Shown: positions 8,938 to 20,307, counted from the stretch's first letter. The stretch: 64,000 nucleotides of DNA from Billgrantia montanilacus (GCF_003336675.1 NZ_QPII01000002.1:186001-250000); one strand, 5' to 3'. Numbers and translations: made by a program. The notes: generated by a model not told the origin, from the sequence alone.

Positions 8938-10251
8938 CTACGCCTGCATCCATGCCAGAATGGCGCCTACGGTAAAGAAGGAGCCGCAGACCAGTACTCG
9001 GTCTTCGGGGGCGAGCCGCCCGCTCAGCCATTCGGCTCCCGCCTCCGGCGATGCCGCCTGGAAGGCCACAGCCGCGCCACTTGCCTGAACGTGTTCGGCC
9101 AGCTCCGCTGCGCTGCGCGCCCGCACGCCCTCCAGCGTCACTGTCACCCAGGCGTCCGCTACCGCCGCCAAGGCGCCGATCACGCCATCGGCATCCTTGT
9201 CGCCCAGCATGCCCAGCAGTATCCAGGTTCGGCCCTTGCAAGGCATCGCATGAAGCCGCCCTGCCAGATAGGCCGCTGCATGCGGATTGTGCCCGACATC
9301 GAGACACCACTGCCCCAGCCACTGCATCCGCCCCGGTAGCCGGACGTCGGCCAGTGCACGCCGAGTGGCGACAACATCCAGGGCAACATCGGCCAGGGTC
9401 AGCGCCTGAAGCGCCGTTGCTGCATTGTCCAGCGGCAGGCCCGGGTCAGGCAAGTCATCGAGAGACAGGCCGGCGGCGGCGCATCCGCCGCCCTGCCAGC
9501 ACCAGACGGAAGGACCCGCTTCCTGCCAATGGAAAGCGTCGCCGATGGCGACGATAGTCGTCCCAAGCTCAGCAGCGGTCGCGCGGACGCTCTCCGGCAG
9601 GTCGCGACTACCCAGCACGGCAGGCCTGCCGGCGCGAAAGATACCCGCCTTCTCACGTCCGATGCCATCGAGGTCATCGCCCAGATATTCCGCATGGTCC
9701 CGGGCGATGGTGGTGATCACTGCCACGTCGGCATCGATGATATTCACCGCATCCAGGCGTCCACCCAGGCCGACCTCCAGAATCGCCAGATCCGGCTGCG
9801 AGCCTGCGATGGCCCAAAGAGCCGCCAGGGTACCTACCTCGAAGTAACTGAGACTGACGGGGCTGCCGTCAAGGCGTGCTGCCTCGACCGCTTCGAAGCC
9901 GGCAATCAGCATGTTATCGCTGGCCTCCACCCCGTTCAGGCGCAGTCGCTCGTTGTAGCGGAGCAGATGGGGCGACGTGTAGCTAGCCGTGGAGAGGCCA
10001 TGCGCTCGGGCCAGTGCCTCGAGCATGGCGACCGTGGAGCCCTTGCCGTTGGTCCCCGCCACGGTGATGACACGCCGAGCCAGGGTGATACCAAGCAATC
10101 CCATGCGCCGGCCGACCTCGGACACTCTGTCGAGGCCGAGATCGATGCCCATGGGATGCGCTGCCTCCAGCTGAGCCAGCCAGGCCTCGAGTCGGCGGGA
10201 GGTGGCGGGTCGCGTCACGGCCGGTTCAACGCGGCGGCTCAGAACGGTCAT
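8938..10251 (-). CDS. folC: Bifunctional dihydrofolate synthase / folylpolyglutamate synthase
   Basis: 437 residues, a Mur-ligase-like ATP-dependent enzyme that joins glutamate to dihydropteroate and then extends the folate glutamate tail. The P-loop [14 protein letters not shown] lies near residue 66, and the central ATPase segment contains [13 protein letters not shown]. The ATG at 10251 lies inside accD, giving a 26-base overlap that suggests translational coupling. Member of the accD-folC-dedD-cvpA block. Confidence 0.95.
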   Translation of the reverse strand: MTVLSRRVEPAVTRPATSRRLEAWLAQLEAAHPMGIDLGLDRVSEVGRRMGLLGITLARRVITVAGTNGKGSTVAMLEALARAHGLSTASYTSPHLLRYNERLRLNGVEASDNMLIAGFEAVEAARLDGSPVSLSYFEVGTLAALWAIAGSQPDLAILEVGLGGRLDAVNIIDADVAVITTIARDHAEYLGDDLDGIGREKAGIFRAGRPAVLGSRDLPESVRATAAELGTTIVAIGDAFHWQEAGPSVWCWQGGGCAAAGLSLDDLPDPGLPLDNAATALQALTLADVALDVVATRRALADVRLPGRMQWLGQWCLDVGHNPHAAAYLAGRLHAMPCKGRTWILLGMLGDKDADGVIGALAAVADAWVTVTLEGVRARSAAELAEHVQASGAAVAFQAASPEAGAEWLSGRLAPEDRVLVCGSFFTVGAILAWMQA

Positions 10252-11257
10252 CTTCCCTGTCAGGCTCGCCAGCCCCGGGTGACTCGTCTTGCGAACCGGC
10301 CGGATCGGAGCCTATGGGCTGCTCGATCTCAACCTCTTCGACCTGCTCGGCTATATCGACCAGGTCCGGTTGCGCCAGCATCTCCTCGTCGAGACCGCTG
10401 GCTGGCTGGTGGGTCAGCTTGCGCAACACTCCACCCAGCCGGTTTCGCATATCGCCGCGTGACACGATCATGTCCACGGTGCCGTGCTCGAGCAGAAATT
10501 CGCTGCGCTGGAAGCCCTCGGGCAGTTTCTCACGCACGGTCTGTTCGATGACCCGCGGACCGGCGAAACCGATCAGGGCGTTGGGCTCGGCCACATTGAG
10601 ATCGCCAAGCATCGCCAGCGACGCCGAGACGCCACCGAACACCGGATCCGTGAGCACCGAGATATAGGGCACGCCCGCCTCGCGCAGGCGCTCCAACGCC
10701 GCCGAGGTCTTGGCCATCTGCATCAGCGAGAACAGCGCTTCCTGCATGCGCGCGCCGCCCGAGGCGGAGAAGCAGATCAACGGTACGCGCTCCTCCAGGG
10801 CCAGGGTAGCGGCACGCACGAACTTCTCCCCAACCACGGCCCCCATGGAGCCCCCCATGAAGGTGAATTCGAAGGCCACCACAACCACCGGTAGACCGTC
10901 CAGACTACCGCGCATGGCAATCAGCGCATCTTTCTCGCCGGTCTCTTTCTGGGCGGCACTGAGGCGATCCTTGTACTTCTTCGAGTCGCGGAACTTGAGA
11001 CGATCGACGGGCTCGAGTTCCGCGGATATCTCCTCGCGCCCCTCCTTGTCGAGAAACCAGTCGATGCGCTTGCGCGCGGTCAGCCGCATGTGATGATCAC
11101 ATTTGGGGCAGACGTTGTGGTGCTTCTCCAGCTCAGGCAGGTAGAGCACCGCTTCGCATTTGGGGCACTTGCGCCACAGGCCATCGGGCACACTGGCCCG
11201 GCGGTCCTTGCGCTGTATACGCCCCATGGAAGGTACGATCTTGTCAAGCCAGCTCAT
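10226..11257 (-). CDS. accD: Acetyl-CoA carboxylase carboxyltransferase subunit beta
   Basis: 343 residues. Transfers the carboxyl group from biotin carboxyl carrier protein to acetyl-CoA together with AccA, the committed step of fatty acid synthesis. The N-terminal C4 zinc ribbon is intact (Cys31, Cys34, Cys50, Cys53), followed by the crotonase-fold carboxyltransferase domain with [12 protein letters not shown]. The C terminus beyond about residue 290 is an unusually long Glu/Asp/Ser-rich tail that E. coli AccD shows only in part; it looks disordered. Confidence 0.96.
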   Translation of the reverse strand: MSWLDKIVPSMGRIQRKDRRASVPDGLWRKCPKCEAVLYLPELEKHHNVCPKCDHHMRLTARKRIDWFLDKEGREEISAELEPVDRLKFRDSKKYKDRLSAAQKETGEKDALIAMRGSLDGLPVVVVAFEFTFMGGSMGAVVGEKFVRAATLALEERVPLICFSASGGARMQEALFSLMQMAKTSAALERLREAGVPYISVLTDPVFGGVSASLAMLGDLNVAEPNALIGFAGPRVIEQTVREKLPEGFQRSEFLLEHGTVDMIVSRGDMRNRLGGVLRKLTHQPASGLDEEMLAQPDLVDIAEQVEEVEIEQPIGSDPAGSQDESPGAGEPDREDDRSEPPR

Positions 11258-11279
11258 GAAAGGCTTCCGTATGCTGTCG

Positions 11280-11298
11280 CGCCCGGCGTAGCCGGGCG
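11280..11298. repeat. Small GC-rich hairpin between trpA and accD
   Basis: Perfect 8-bp stem CGCCCGGC / GCCGGGCG with loop GTA in the 66-base trpA-accD gap. No U-tract follows on the minus strand, so it may be an RNA-processing or stability element rather than a terminator. Confidence 0.45.
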
Positions 11299-11323
11299 TC
11301 GTGTATCGAATCGGTTGGCGACT

Positions 11324-12139
11324 TCAGCGCCCGCTCAGGGCATCCAGGGCCGTGCGCATGTCACTCAATACCGCCTTGAGTTCACCGGCAATGACGCCCG
11401 GGTTCTCGGCATTGGCGGCAATGCGGCTGACCAGCGCGCTGCCGACGATCACGCCGTCGGCCACCTTGCCGACCTCGGCGGCGGAGGCGCCGTCGCGAAT
11501 ACCGAAGCCCACGCAGAGCGGAAGGTCGGTCAGTTCACGCAGCGGGGCCAGATGGACGGCCACATCCTCTGCATTGAGCGTAGCGGCACCGGTCACCCCC
11601 TTGAGGGCCACATAGTAGAGGTAGCCTTCGCCATGGCCGCATATTGTAGCGGCCCGTTCATGGGAAGTGGTAGGGGCAACGAGAAAGATCGAGGCGAGCC
11701 CACGCGCCTTGAGGATAGGGCCCAATACATCGGCTTCCTCAGGGGGCATGTCGACGGTGAGCACACCGTCGACACCCGCAGCGGCTGCCTGGTCGGCGAA
11801 AGCGTCCAGGCCGATCCGCTCGACCGGATTCAGGTAGCCCATCAGGACCACCGGCGTTTCCGTGTCAGTCTGGCGGAACTCACGCACCATCTCGAACAGA
11901 TGGGTCAGGCGCACGCCGTGCTTGAGGGCGCGCTCGCAGGCCTTCTGGATCACCGGACCATCGGCCATGGGGTCGGAAAACGGCACACCCAGCTCAATGA
12001 TGTCGGCGCCCGCCTCCACCAGCGCATGCATGAACCCGACGGTATACTCCGGGGCCGGGTCGCCGGCGGTGATGAAGGGAATCAGCGCCCGACGGCCATC
12101 GGCCTTGAGCGCGGCGAAGCGTTGGTCGATACGGTTCAT
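11324..12139 (-). CDS. trpA: Tryptophan synthase alpha subunit
   Basis: 271 residues, a complete TIM barrel that cleaves indole-3-glycerol phosphate to indole and glyceraldehyde 3-phosphate. Indole is then channelled to TrpB. The family signature [18 protein letters not shown] carries the catalytic Glu and Asp region near residues 50-60. It starts 9 bases after the trpB stop, so the two subunits are made together. Confidence 0.96.
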   Translation of the reverse strand: MNRIDQRFAALKADGRRALIPFITAGDPAPEYTVGFMHALVEAGADIIELGVPFSDPMADGPVIQKACERALKHGVRLTHLFEMVREFRQTDTETPVVLMGYLNPVERIGLDAFADQAAAAGVDGVLTVDMPPEEADVLGPILKARGLASIFLVAPTTSHERAATICGHGEGYLYYVALKGVTGAATLNAEDVAVHLAPLRELTDLPLCVGFGIRDGASAAEVGKVADGVIVGSALVSRIAANAENPGVIAGELKAVLSDMRTALDALSGR

Positions 12140-12148
12140 TTGAGCCCC

Positions 12149-13363
12149 TTAGAATTCGATGCCGTCGAGTTTGGCAACCGTCATGATGTCCTTGTCGCCG
12201 CGGCCGGAAAGGTTGACGACGATGTTCTGGTCGGGACGCATGGTCGGCGCCAGCACCTTGGCATAGGCCAGGGCGTGGGCGGACTCCAGCGCGGGCATGA
12301 TGCCCTCGACCCGGGTCAACTCGCGAAACGCCTCTAGCACTTCTTTATCGTTGGCAGCCACGTAGTTGACCCGCCCGACGTCCTTCCACAGTGCATGCTC
12401 GGGGCCGACGCCGGGATAATCCAGGCCCGCCGAGATCGAGTGGGTGTCGGAAACCTGGCCACCCTCGTCGGACATCAGGTAGGTTCGGTTGCCGTGCAGC
12501 ACGCCACGGGGCGCATTGGAGGCGAGCGGTGCCGCATGGCGGCCGGTCTCGACGCCGTCACCACCGGCCTCGACGCCATACATCACCACGTCATCGTCTT
12601 CCACGAAAGGATAGAACAGGCCCATGGCGTTGGAGCCGCCGCCGACGCAGGCAACCAGCGCATCGGGCAGCCTGCCGAACTCCTCCAGCGACTGACGACG
12701 CGCCTCACGACCGACCACGGCATTGAAGTCGCGTACCAGCATGGGATAGGGGTGCGGGCCGGCCACGGTGCCGATGATGTAGAAGGTGTCGTCGACGTTG
12801 GTGACCCAGTCGCGCAGCGCCTCGTTCATGGCATCCTTGAGCGTGCGGGTCCCGGACTCCACCGGAATCACATTGGCACCCAGCAGGTGCATGCGATAAA
12901 CGTTGAGCTTCTGGCGCTGCACGTCCTCGGCGCCCATGTAGACATCGCACTTCAGCCCGAGGCGTGCCGCCACCGTGGCCGTCGCCACACCGTGCTGCCC
13001 TGCCCCGGTCTCGGCGATCACCCGCGGCTTGCCGCTCTTCTTGGCCAAGAGAGCCTGGCCAATGGTGTTGTTCACCTTGTGGGCGCCGGTGTGGTTGAGG
13101 TCTTCCCGCTTGAGCCAGACCTGCGCCCCGCCAAGCTGCTTCGACCATCGCTCGGCATGATAGAGCGGTGACGGACGGCCCACGTAATGGGCCAGGTCAT
13201 AGTCGAATTCGGCCTGGAATTGGGGATCGTCGCGAAGGCTCAGGTAGGCCTTCTCAAGATCGTCCAGGGCGAAGCTCAGGGTCTCCGAAACGAACCGGCC
13301 ACCATAGGCGCCGAAATGGCCACGGGCATCCGGCAGTCGGGTCAGGTCACTGAACTTGCTCAC
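12149..13363 (-). CDS. trpB: Tryptophan synthase beta subunit
   Basis: 404 residues. PLP enzyme that joins indole to serine to give tryptophan; PLP lysine is K96 in HTGAHKVNN. The GTG at 13363 is chosen because GAGGTG lies 6 bases upstream and the product then starts like other TrpB proteins. An upstream in-frame ATG at 13408 adds 15 residues without family resemblance. It follows trpF by 63 bases. Confidence 0.96.
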   Translation of the reverse strand: MSKFSDLTRLPDARGHFGAYGGRFVSETLSFALDDLEKAYLSLRDDPQFQAEFDYDLAHYVGRPSPLYHAERWSKQLGGAQVWLKREDLNHTGAHKVNNTIGQALLAKKSGKPRVIAETGAGQHGVATATVAARLGLKCDVYMGAEDVQRQKLNVYRMHLLGANVIPVESGTRTLKDAMNEALRDWVTNVDDTFYIIGTVAGPHPYPMLVRDFNAVVGREARRQSLEEFGRLPDALVACVGGGSNAMGLFYPFVEDDDVVMYGVEAGGDGVETGRHAAPLASNAPRGVLHGNRTYLMSDEGGQVSDTHSISAGLDYPGVGPEHALWKDVGRVNYVAANDKEVLEAFRELTRVEGIMPALESAHALAYAKVLAPTMRPDQNIVVNLSGRGDKDIMTVAKLDGIEF

Positions 13364-13426
13364 GAAAGACACCTCACAAGGTCGCCAGTAGGAACAGGGG
13401 AAGTACAACGAAGATACGGTCGACGC

Positions 13427-14077
13427 TCAACGGCACCCGTCATCGGCACCATGCACCGCCGCCGCAAAGGCCTTCAGCAGCTCGGGGTCCTTGCAGCCGC
13501 GAGCTGCCTCGACGCCACCGGAAACATCCACCGCAAAGGGGCGCACGCTGGCAATGGCTTGGGCCACATTGGCCGGCGTCAGACCTCCCGCGAGAATAAC
13601 AGGTTTTGTCAGGCTTGCGGGGATTCGCGACCAGTCGAAGGTCTCCCCGGTGCCGCCCGGCACGCCGGGACGATAGGCATCCAGCAACAGCGCCTGGGCA
13701 CCGGAATAGGCCGCCGCCGCAGCGTGCAGGTCGAGGCCCTCGCGCATGCGCAATGCCTTGATCCAGGGACGCTCGAAACCAGCGCAATAGTCCGGGGGTT
13801 CGTCGCCGTGGAACTGCAGGAGGTCAAGGAAGCGGCTCAGGTAGGCGACTCGTTCCGGCGGCTGGTCGACAAAGAGTCCGACGCGAGTGACGAAGGCGGG
13901 CACACGCCCGGCGAGAGACGCCAGGCGATCATCGTCGACACAACGGCGACTACCTGGCCAGAGCACGAAACCCAGGGCATCGGCGCCAGCAGCCACGGCG
14001 ACATCCACGTCCTGCTCGCGAGTCAGCCCGCAGAACTTGATCCGGGTACGAATGGGGTGCTGGGGCGATTCGCTCAT
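13427..14077 (-). CDS. trpF: Phosphoribosylanthranilate isomerase
   Basis: 216 residues, TIM-barrel enzyme for the third step of tryptophan synthesis. The opening RTRIKFCGLTREQDVDVAV carries the catalytic Cys of the family, and the C-terminal VDVSGGVEAARGCKDPELL motif is the phosphate-binding part. Its ATG overlaps the truA stop by 4 bases (ATGA), implying coupled translation. Confidence 0.95.
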   Translation of the reverse strand: MSESPQHPIRTRIKFCGLTREQDVDVAVAAGADALGFVLWPGSRRCVDDDRLASLAGRVPAFVTRVGLFVDQPPERVAYLSRFLDLLQFHGDEPPDYCAGFERPWIKALRMREGLDLHAAAAAYSGAQALLLDAYRPGVPGGTGETFDWSRIPASLTKPVILAGGLTPANVAQAIASVRPFAVDVSGGVEAARGCKDPELLKAFAAAVHGADDGCR

Positions 14078-15030
14078 GGCGCCTTCTCCTCGACCAGCGT
14101 CTCCTCCAGCACTGCTGGAGTGAACGGCTCAGCCAGCGGCCGGCCTCGACGGAACTGGACCATCGGACAGTCGGGAAGCGCCCGCTCACCGGTCCACTCG
14201 CCCAGGAACGCCAGCAGGTTGGGCCCCAGTGGTTCCCGGGGCAGATCCCAGATCTCGTCATAGAGCGAATCGACAAAGTGCAGGCCGCAGGCCGGGGCCG
14301 TGACGTCGGAGAGGGAACGGTCCTTGAGTGCCAACAGTTCCGCCAGGTAATCGTCACCGCGACCACCACGCCCCACCGTCACCAAGGCGCCAACGATGTT
14401 GCGGATCATATGGTGGAGAAAGGCGTTGCCCTGGACGTCGACGACCACCAGGGGTCCGTGCCGATGCACCTCGATGAAATGCAACTTGCGCCAAGGTGTC
14501 GTGGACTGACAGCCCGCCGCCCGGAAGCTGGAAAAATCATGTTCGCCCACCAGCGTCTGAGCCGCGCGATGCATCGCCTCGGCGTCCAGCGGGTCACGAC
14601 ACCAGGTGACGTTGGCTCTCTCGAGCACCGGCCGACTCGGCTGGTTGAGGATGATGTAGCGGTAGCGCCGCGCCAGCGCCTTGAAGCGCGCATGAAAATC
14701 GTCCGGCACTTCATGCACCCAGCGCACCGCAATGTCCCGCGGTAGGTTGGCGTTCACGCCGAATACCCAGGCTTTCTGCGAACGCGGCACCGGAGGATCG
14801 AAATGAACGATCTGGCGGGTGGCATGTACGCCGGAATCGGTGCGACCGCTGCAGTGCACCGTTACCGGCTGGCTGGCGACCTTCGCCAGCGCCCGCTCCA
14901 GTTCGGCTTGCACCGAGGGTGCATTCTTGAGGCGCTGCCAACCGCAGTAGGCGCTGCCATCGTACTCCACCCCCAGGGCCAGGCGGCCGCTGAGGGGGCT
15001 ACGTTCATCGAGACGTCGAAAGAGGGTCAT
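14074..15030 (-). CDS. truA: tRNA pseudouridine(38-40) synthase
   Basis: 318 residues. Converts uridines 38-40 of the tRNA anticodon arm to pseudouridine. The catalytic Asp65 lies in HCSGRTDSGVHA. It is longer than E. coli TruA because of an extended N terminus and a C-terminal tail after the PMVQFRRGRP segment. It starts 7 bases after the fimV stop, the conserved fimV-truA-trpF order. Confidence 0.95.
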   Translation of the reverse strand: MTLFRRLDERSPLSGRLALGVEYDGSAYCGWQRLKNAPSVQAELERALAKVASQPVTVHCSGRTDSGVHATRQIVHFDPPVPRSQKAWVFGVNANLPRDIAVRWVHEVPDDFHARFKALARRYRYIILNQPSRPVLERANVTWCRDPLDAEAMHRAAQTLVGEHDFSSFRAAGCQSTTPWRKLHFIEVHRHGPLVVVDVQGNAFLHHMIRNIVGALVTVGRGGRGDDYLAELLALKDRSLSDVTAPACGLHFVDSLYDEIWDLPREPLGPNLLAFLGEWTGERALPDCPMVQFRRGRPLAEPFTPAVLEETLVEEKAP

Positions 15031-15037
15031 TCGGCCA

Positions 15038-17734
15038 TCAGAGTCGATAGTGGGTGATCAGTTCCCGGGCCTGGGCCTGGAGCCCGGGATCGGCGGTGCT
15101 GTCCAGCAGGCGCTTGAGCAAGGCGTGCGCACGCTCGGTCGCGCCGACCTCGAGCAGCCGGCGCGCCTCCTCGAGGTCATCGGATCCGGCCCGGGTGTCG
15201 CTAGCGTAATCATTATCCCGTTCCAGAGGCGGAAAGGCCACCTCCTCCACTTCCCACTCCTCCTCTGTCGGGAGCGCCTCGTTAGGGCGCGCAGTATTCT
15301 TCGGCGTATCAACCGGCTCGCCTGCTGCGCCCCCGGCCGCCTCCTTGCCCGGCGCGGTGGTGGGAAAATCGATACTCGGCTGCATCGGTGTCTCTTCACG
15401 CCGACCCGGCTCAGGGTCGAGGGTGGGTGGCTGATAGTCGATCATGTCGCTCGCCAGACCCGTGGTTCTGCGGGAAGGCTGTTCCGGCGACGACTCGCCC
15501 TTCCTCGTCTCCTCCTCCTGCTCCTCAGCTTTCTCAACCTCTTCGTTCTCCAGGGAGGTCATCGGTTCGGAAAATCGGGTCGGCTCATTCGCTGCGTGGA
15601 ACTGGTGATCGTCGTCGGGCTGGCCGACCCGTGGCCAGTCGTTCTCACTGCCGCCTAGGCCACTGATTTGCTCCACCCCGTCGCCTTTCTCAACCGCGCT
15701 GCCATTCCCGGTCTCACCGCCTTTCTCAGCCGCTCTGTTCTGTGGGTCAAGCAGGGAGTCGAATTCCTGTGGCGGCAATTCCCTGGCGGCGGCAAATTCG
15801 GACCGTGGCTGGCCCACTCCCTGGTCGTTGTCGGGCGCTGCCGCACGACGGGCGGCCATGAGTCGGCTGGCTTCCGCCACCATCGATGGGTCGCCTCCTT
15901 CGGCAAGCCGCTCGGCCTCCTGCTCGGCCGCTGACCAGTCCCCCTGCTCCACATGGACAGCAAGCAGTTTGAGTCGCAGATCGTCCCGGTCGGGTTCGCG
16001 GGCGAGCCCGGCCAGGAGGCTCTCCCTGGCCTGGTCGTAGCGTCCGTAGGCCATGAAGATATCCGCCTCGCTGATTGCCTCGGCCTGGGGCATCGGCGCA
16101 GGCGACTCGACGGCCGGCTCGGAACTGGTAACGGACATGCCCGCCACAACCGGCGGCGTCACCTGGGAAGCCGGCGGAACATCCGCGGGCGCAGCCGGCG
16201 CCCCGTAGGTCACGTTGGGCATGGTGGCGAAGCCCTTGGTCGACTCCGATTCCCGGTACCGACGACGGCGGATCAGCAGCCATAAACCCAACAGGGCCGC
16301 CAGACCTGCCCCGCCCAACATCAGTTGGCGGTCCAGGCTATCCTGATAGACCGCTCCCCACCAGGGCGACTCCGCCCCGTTCGCCTCTCCGCCAGGTGGC
16401 ACCATGCCCCCTCCACCGGGGCCATCCACGCCTTGCCCGCCGGCAACCAGAGTGGCCAACTGGTCGCGCATGGCATCGACCTCGCTGCGCAGCCCACCCA
16501 GTTCATTCTGCAGCGCATCGCGCTCTGCCTGAACCGCCTCGAGTGCATTCTGGCTTTCCAACCAGCGACGCTCCAGGTTTGCCAGGCGTTGCGCTTCGTT
16601 CTGGGAAACGAGTCCCCCGGCATCGAGCGAAGCCAGCACCTCGGGATCGAGCTGCGACTCAGTCGATGCCACCTGGCCAGCTTCGCTCTGGGAGCGCGTA
16701 TCCGCCTCGGCCTCGGCAGATTGTGCCGGGTCCGAAGCGGCCTCTGCGGCCAGCTCGGCATCGCTGAGCAATGTCAGCCGAGGCTCCGCGGACTCTTCCA
16801 CACCAGCCACCAAGCCACCGGCAGCCCCCTCGGCCCCGGATACCGCCTCGGGCTCGCCATCGGTGTCGACAAGCTCGGTGGAGTCGGCTGGCACGGCATC
16901 GACACTGGCGACCTCGGTCGTACCCAAGGGGACAGTTGCAGGCGCGCCGCTGCCGCGACTGGCCCAGGCCTGGTTCATGGCCTGCACCACGGCGCCGGCC
17001 TGCTGAGACGAGCGCGCCGCAATCGCGTCGCGGGAGGGAACGACCAGGGTATGCCCCGCCCGCATGGCGTTGATGTTGCCAGAGGGGAAGATATCCGGAT
17101 TGGCCTCGACCAGTGCCACCATCATCTGGTCCATGCTGATACCGCTGTCGGGCCGCAACCGGCCGGCGACGGCCCACAGAGTATCGCCACTGCTTACCCA
17201 GGCCGGATCTCCCGACTGGGTGTCTCGCGACTGGGTCACGACGGGCTGCGTCGGCGCCTCCCGCACGGTTTCGGTGGCAGAACGCTCGGCCGTGGAAGCA
17301 GGCTGCGCGCGCGACACTCCGACCAGCACCGGCAGTTGGTCGTAATCGGGTGGATCCAGCAACAGGGTGACTTCACGAAGCTGCCTTCCCTCGGGCCACT
17401 CGAAGCTCAGCATCAGATCCAACCAGGGTTCGCGCACTGCCCGCTCACTGAAAAGCTCCACCACCAACTGCCCCTCGCGGACCTGCACAGCGGCACGCAC
17501 GCTGGCCGCCAGCGGCGAGCGTGTCAGCCCTGCGGATTCAAACTCACGAGGTTCGGCCACCGACACCCTGAGCAAGCTTGACTCCATACCAGCGGTATCG
17601 GTCAACGGGATCGTGGCACGCAACGGCGCATTGAGCGGTGAATGGACCGCCACCTCCCCGACCCCAAGTGCCAGCGCCTGAAGGCTAGCGGCCGACAGCG
17701 ATAGCAGCATGGCAATTGTCAGCTTGCGTCTCAT
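15038..17734 (-). CDS. fimV: FimV-like peptidoglycan-binding polar/assembly hub protein
   Basis: 898 residues from the ATG at 17734 (AAGGGA just upstream). Domains in order: signal peptide (1-27), conserved FimV N-terminal domain (about 28-135), a LysM peptidoglycan-binding domain (about 178-235), an acidic linker, a coiled coil (about 395-450), one membrane helix (about 495-515), then a long cytoplasmic acidic region with TPR-like repeats. It ends in the FimV C-terminal domain (EEARRLLEVGATERAHALLK). In pseudomonads FimV helps assemble type IV pilus and type II secretion components and recruits signalling proteins at the pole. No pilus gene is present in this window, so the local role is inferred from family only. 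Confidence 0.92.
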   Translation of the reverse strand: MRRKLTIAMLLSLSAASLQALALGVGEVAVHSPLNAPLRATIPLTDTAGMESSLLRVSVAEPREFESAGLTRSPLAASVRAAVQVREGQLVVELFSERAVREPWLDLMLSFEWPEGRQLREVTLLLDPPDYDQLPVLVGVSRAQPASTAERSATETVREAPTQPVVTQSRDTQSGDPAWVSSGDTLWAVAGRLRPDSGISMDQMMVALVEANPDIFPSGNINAMRAGHTLVVPSRDAIAARSSQQAGAVVQAMNQAWASRGSGAPATVPLGTTEVASVDAVPADSTELVDTDGEPEAVSGAEGAAGGLVAGVEESAEPRLTLLSDAELAAEAASDPAQSAEAEADTRSQSEAGQVASTESQLDPEVLASLDAGGLVSQNEAQRLANLERRWLESQNALEAVQAERDALQNELGGLRSEVDAMRDQLATLVAGGQGVDGPGGGGMVPPGGEANGAESPWWGAVYQDSLDRQLMLGGAGLAALLGLWLLIRRRRYRESESTKGFATMPNVTYGAPAAPADVPPASQVTPPVVAGMSVTSSEPAVESPAPMPQAEAISEADIFMAYGRYDQARESLLAGLAREPDRDDLRLKLLAVHVEQGDWSAAEQEAERLAEGGDPSMVAEASRLMAARRAAAPDNDQGVGQPRSEFAAARELPPQEFDSLLDPQNRAAEKGGETGNGSAVEKGDGVEQISGLGGSENDWPRVGQPDDDHQFHAANEPTRFSEPMTSLENEEVEKAEEQEEETRKGESSPEQPSRRTTGLASDMIDYQPPTLDPEPGRREETPMQPSIDFPTTAPGKEAAGGAAGEPVDTPKNTARPNEALPTEEEWEVEEVAFPPLERDNDYASDTRAGSDDLEEARRLLEVGATERAHALLKRLLDSTADPGLQAQARELITHYRL

Positions 17735-17911
17735 AGGTTCCCTTGCGTAGCCGTCGTCACCGACGAGCAACAGTTCGTTTGATTTTTCTAAGGCCGATGA
17801 CCAAGCCAATACGAAATTTGTATCACATTCTCGTCAGCCTGTGTCTGTGCGGACGCAGAGTATCTCGCCTATACCCGCCCTTCCCTCGGGCTTTCTTCAA
17901 AGGATATGAAA

Positions 17912-17940
17912 ACGGGGCACCTCTTGAGGAGGTGCCCCGT
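17912..17940 (-). terminator. Rho-independent terminator of asd
   Basis: Perfect 12-bp stem (17912-17923 against 17929-17940) with a 5-base loop, followed on the minus strand by TTTCAT. It lies 23 bases past the asd stop and separates asd from fimV. The rest of the fimV-asd gap (17735-17911) should hold the fimV promoter; I see no convincing -35/-10 pair there. Confidence 0.75.
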
Positions 17941-17962
17941 CATCACTGGTCGACGCGGTGGA

Positions 17963-19075
17963 TCACTGCTCGCGCAGGATCTTCAACATGCGCTTGAGCG
18001 GTTCGGCCGCCCCCCACAGAAGCTGGTCACCGGCTGTGAAGGCGGACAGATACTCGCCGCCCATGTTCAGCTTGCGCAGGCGACCCACCGGGACACTCAA
18101 GGTGCCGGTGACGACAGAAGGCGTCAGCCCAGCGATGGTGGCCTCCTTGTCGTTGGGAATCACCTTGACCCACTCGTTGTGCTTGGCGATGCGCTCCTCT
18201 ATCTCATCTATCGGCACATCTTTCTTCAACTTGATGGTGAAGGCCTGGCTGTGCGAGCGCATCGCGCCGATACGCACGCAGAGGCCATCGATGGGGACCG
18301 GGTTGTCCTGCAGACCGAGAATCTTGTTGGTCTCGACGCTACCCTTCCACTCTTCACGGCTCTGGCCATTGTCGAGTTTGGTGTCGATCCAGGGCAGCAG
18401 GCTACCGGCCAGGGGAGCAGTGAAGTTATCGACCGGGAAATCGCCACTCCGCATGGCTGCCGTCACCTTGCGGTCGATATCAAGGATCGCACTGGCCGGG
18501 TCGTCCAGCTCACTGGCGACGCTGTCGCGCAGGGCGCCCATCTGGTTGAGCAGCTCACGCATGTGCTTGGCACCGGAGCCGGAAGCGGCCTGGTAGGTCA
18601 TCGAGGTCATCCACTCGATCAGATCGGCCTCGAACAAGCCGCCCAGGCCCATCAGCATCAGGCTGACCGTGCAGTTGCCCCCCACGAAGGTCTTGGCACC
18701 GCGCGCCAGCTGGTCGTCGATCACCTTGCGATTGACCGGATCGAGGACGATAGTCGCCTCGTCTTCCATACGCAGGGTGCTGGCGGCATCGATCCAGTAG
18801 CCTTTCCAGCCGCCGCCACGCAGGTCACCGTAGACCTGCTTGGTGTAGTCGCCACCCTGGCAGGTGATCACGACATCCAATGCCTTGAGCTCATTGATGT
18901 CGGTGGCATCCTTGAGCGGAGGAACGTCGACGCCGATGTCCGGGCCGGACTTGCCAACCTGGGAGGTAGTGAAGAAGATCGGCTCGATGCCGTCGAAATC
19001 TCCATCCTCCTGCATGCGCTGCATGAGCACCGAGCCCACCATGCCACGCCAACCGACGAAACCGACTTTCAACAT
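17963..19075 (-). CDS. asd: Aspartate-semialdehyde dehydrogenase
   Basis: 370 residues. NADPH-dependent enzyme making aspartate semialdehyde, the branch point to lysine/diaminopimelate, threonine and methionine. Nucleotide-binding start [20 protein letters not shown]; catalytic Cys135 in [10 protein letters not shown]; conserved substrate-binding [14 protein letters not shown] at 19075 has GGAGG 7 bases upstream; the ATG at 19108 would place that Shine-Dalgarno sequence inside the gene. It sits between leuB and fimV, the usual pseudomonad order. Confidence 0.96.
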   Translation of the reverse strand: MLKVGFVGWRGMVGSVLMQRMQEDGDFDGIEPIFFTTSQVGKSGPDIGVDVPPLKDATDINELKALDVVITCQGGDYTKQVYGDLRGGGWKGYWIDAASTLRMEDEATIVLDPVNRKVIDDQLARGAKTFVGGNCTVSLMLMGLGGLFEADLIEWMTSMTYQAASGSGAKHMRELLNQMGALRDSVASELDDPASAILDIDRKVTAAMRSGDFPVDNFTAPLAGSLLPWIDTKLDNGQSREEWKGSVETNKILGLQDNPVPIDGLCVRIGAMRSHSQAFTIKLKKDVPIDEIEERIAKHNEWVKVIPNDKEATIAGLTPSVVTGTLSVPVGRLRKLNMGGEYLSAFTAGDQLLWGAAEPLKRMLKILREQ

Positions 19076-19227
19076 GTGAAGTCCTCCAGAAAAGTATGAA
19101 CCAACCATTATACAGAATTGAGCCGGGTATTTTTAGCCGCTCCTGCCGCAAGACAGGTATACCGGGGCATCCGCCCCCATGCCGCCAGTATCTACGAGGA
19201 TAGCGGGCATAGCCCCCGGCCTTCGTA

Positions 19228-20307
19228 TCAAATTGCGTCGAAGGCTCTCAGCACGGCATCACCCATTTCACTGGTGGATACGGTACGCGTCCCCTCGGAG
19301 GCAATATCTGCGGTTCTCAGGCCGTCGTCCAGCACCTTGCCCACGGCATCTTCGATGCGCTGGGCCAGCGCCGGCTCGTCCAGCGAGTAGCGCAGCATCA
19401 TCGCCACCGAGAGGATGGTGGCCAGCGGATTCGCCACGTTCTGGCCGGCGATGTCAGGCGCGCTGCCGTGGCAAGGCTCGTACATGCCTTGCCCGCTCTC
19501 GTTGAGCGAAGCCGAGGGCAGCATGCCGATGGAGCCGGTCAGCATGGCCGCGGCATCGGAGAGGATGTCGCCGAACATGTTGCCGGTGACCATCACATCG
19601 AACTGCTTCGGTGCACGCACCAACTGCATGGCGGCGTTATCGACGTACATGTGTGAGAGCTCGACGTCGGGATACTCCGGCGCCAGGCGCTCCATGACCT
19701 CGCGCCACAGGATGGTAACCTCGAGCACATTGGCCTTGTCCACGCTGCAGAGTTTCTTGCCCCGCTTCTGCGCCATCTCGAAGGCGACACGACCAATGCG
19801 CTCGATCTCGCTCTCGGAGTAGACGTAGGTGTTGAAGCCGACCCGCTCGCCGTTGCGTACCTCGATGCCGCGCGGCTGGCCGAAGTAGATCCCCCCGGTG
19901 AGCTCGCGGACGATCATGATGTCGAGGCCGGCGACCAGCTCGGGCTTGAGACTCGAGGCGGAGGCCAGCTGCGGGTAGGTGATGGCCGGGCGCAGGTTAC
20001 CGAACAGACCGAGGTTCTTGCGCAGGCCGAGCAGGCCCTTCTCGGGACGCTTGGCGAGATCCTCGAGTTTGTCCCACTTGGGGCCGCCCACGGCGCCGAG
20101 CAGGATGGCATCGGCGGCCTTGGCCTTGTCCAGGGTCACCGCAGGCAGCGGCTCGCCGTGTTCGTCGTAGGCGCTGCCGCCGACCAGACCTTCTTCCACC
20201 TCGACGTCGAGGCCGCGGGCCTGGCAGGCGGCCAGGATGCGGCTCGCCTGGGCAGTGATCTCGGGGCCGATGCCGTCGCCCGGCAGTACCAGAATCTTGC
20301 GTGTCAT
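19228..20307 (-). CDS. leuB: 3-isopropylmalate dehydrogenase
   Basis: 359 residues, full length. NAD-dependent oxidative decarboxylation of 3-isopropylmalate in leucine synthesis. The dinucleotide and substrate signatures are present ([12 protein letters not shown] at the N terminus, [13 protein letters not shown] centrally, [18 protein letters not shown] toward the C terminus). Separated from leuD by a 250-base gap that contains a structured repeat, so it may have its own promoter or depend on read-through. Confidence 0.96.
   Translation of the reverse strand: MTRKILVLPGDGIGPEITAQASRILAACQARGLDVEVEEGLVGGSAYDEHGEPLPAVTLDKAKAADAILLGAVGGPKWDKLEDLAKRPEKGLLGLRKNLGLFGNLRPAITYPQLASASSLKPELVAGLDIMIVRELTGGIYFGQPRGIEVRNGERVGFNTYVYSESEIERIGRVAFEMAQKRGKKLCSVDKANVLEVTILWREVMERLAPEYPDVELSHMYVDNAAMQLVRAPKQFDVMVTGNMFGDILSDAAAMLTGSIGMLPSASLNESGQGMYEPCHGSAPDIAGQNVANPLATILSVAMMLRYSLDEPALAQRIEDAVGKVLDDGLRTADIASEGTRTVSTSEMGDAVLRAFDAI

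Noticed and set aside
11090-12337. A 415-residue plus-strand open frame opposite trpA and the start of accD
   Set aside because: Antisense shadow with His/Gly/Arg-rich noise typical of reverse GC-rich genes.
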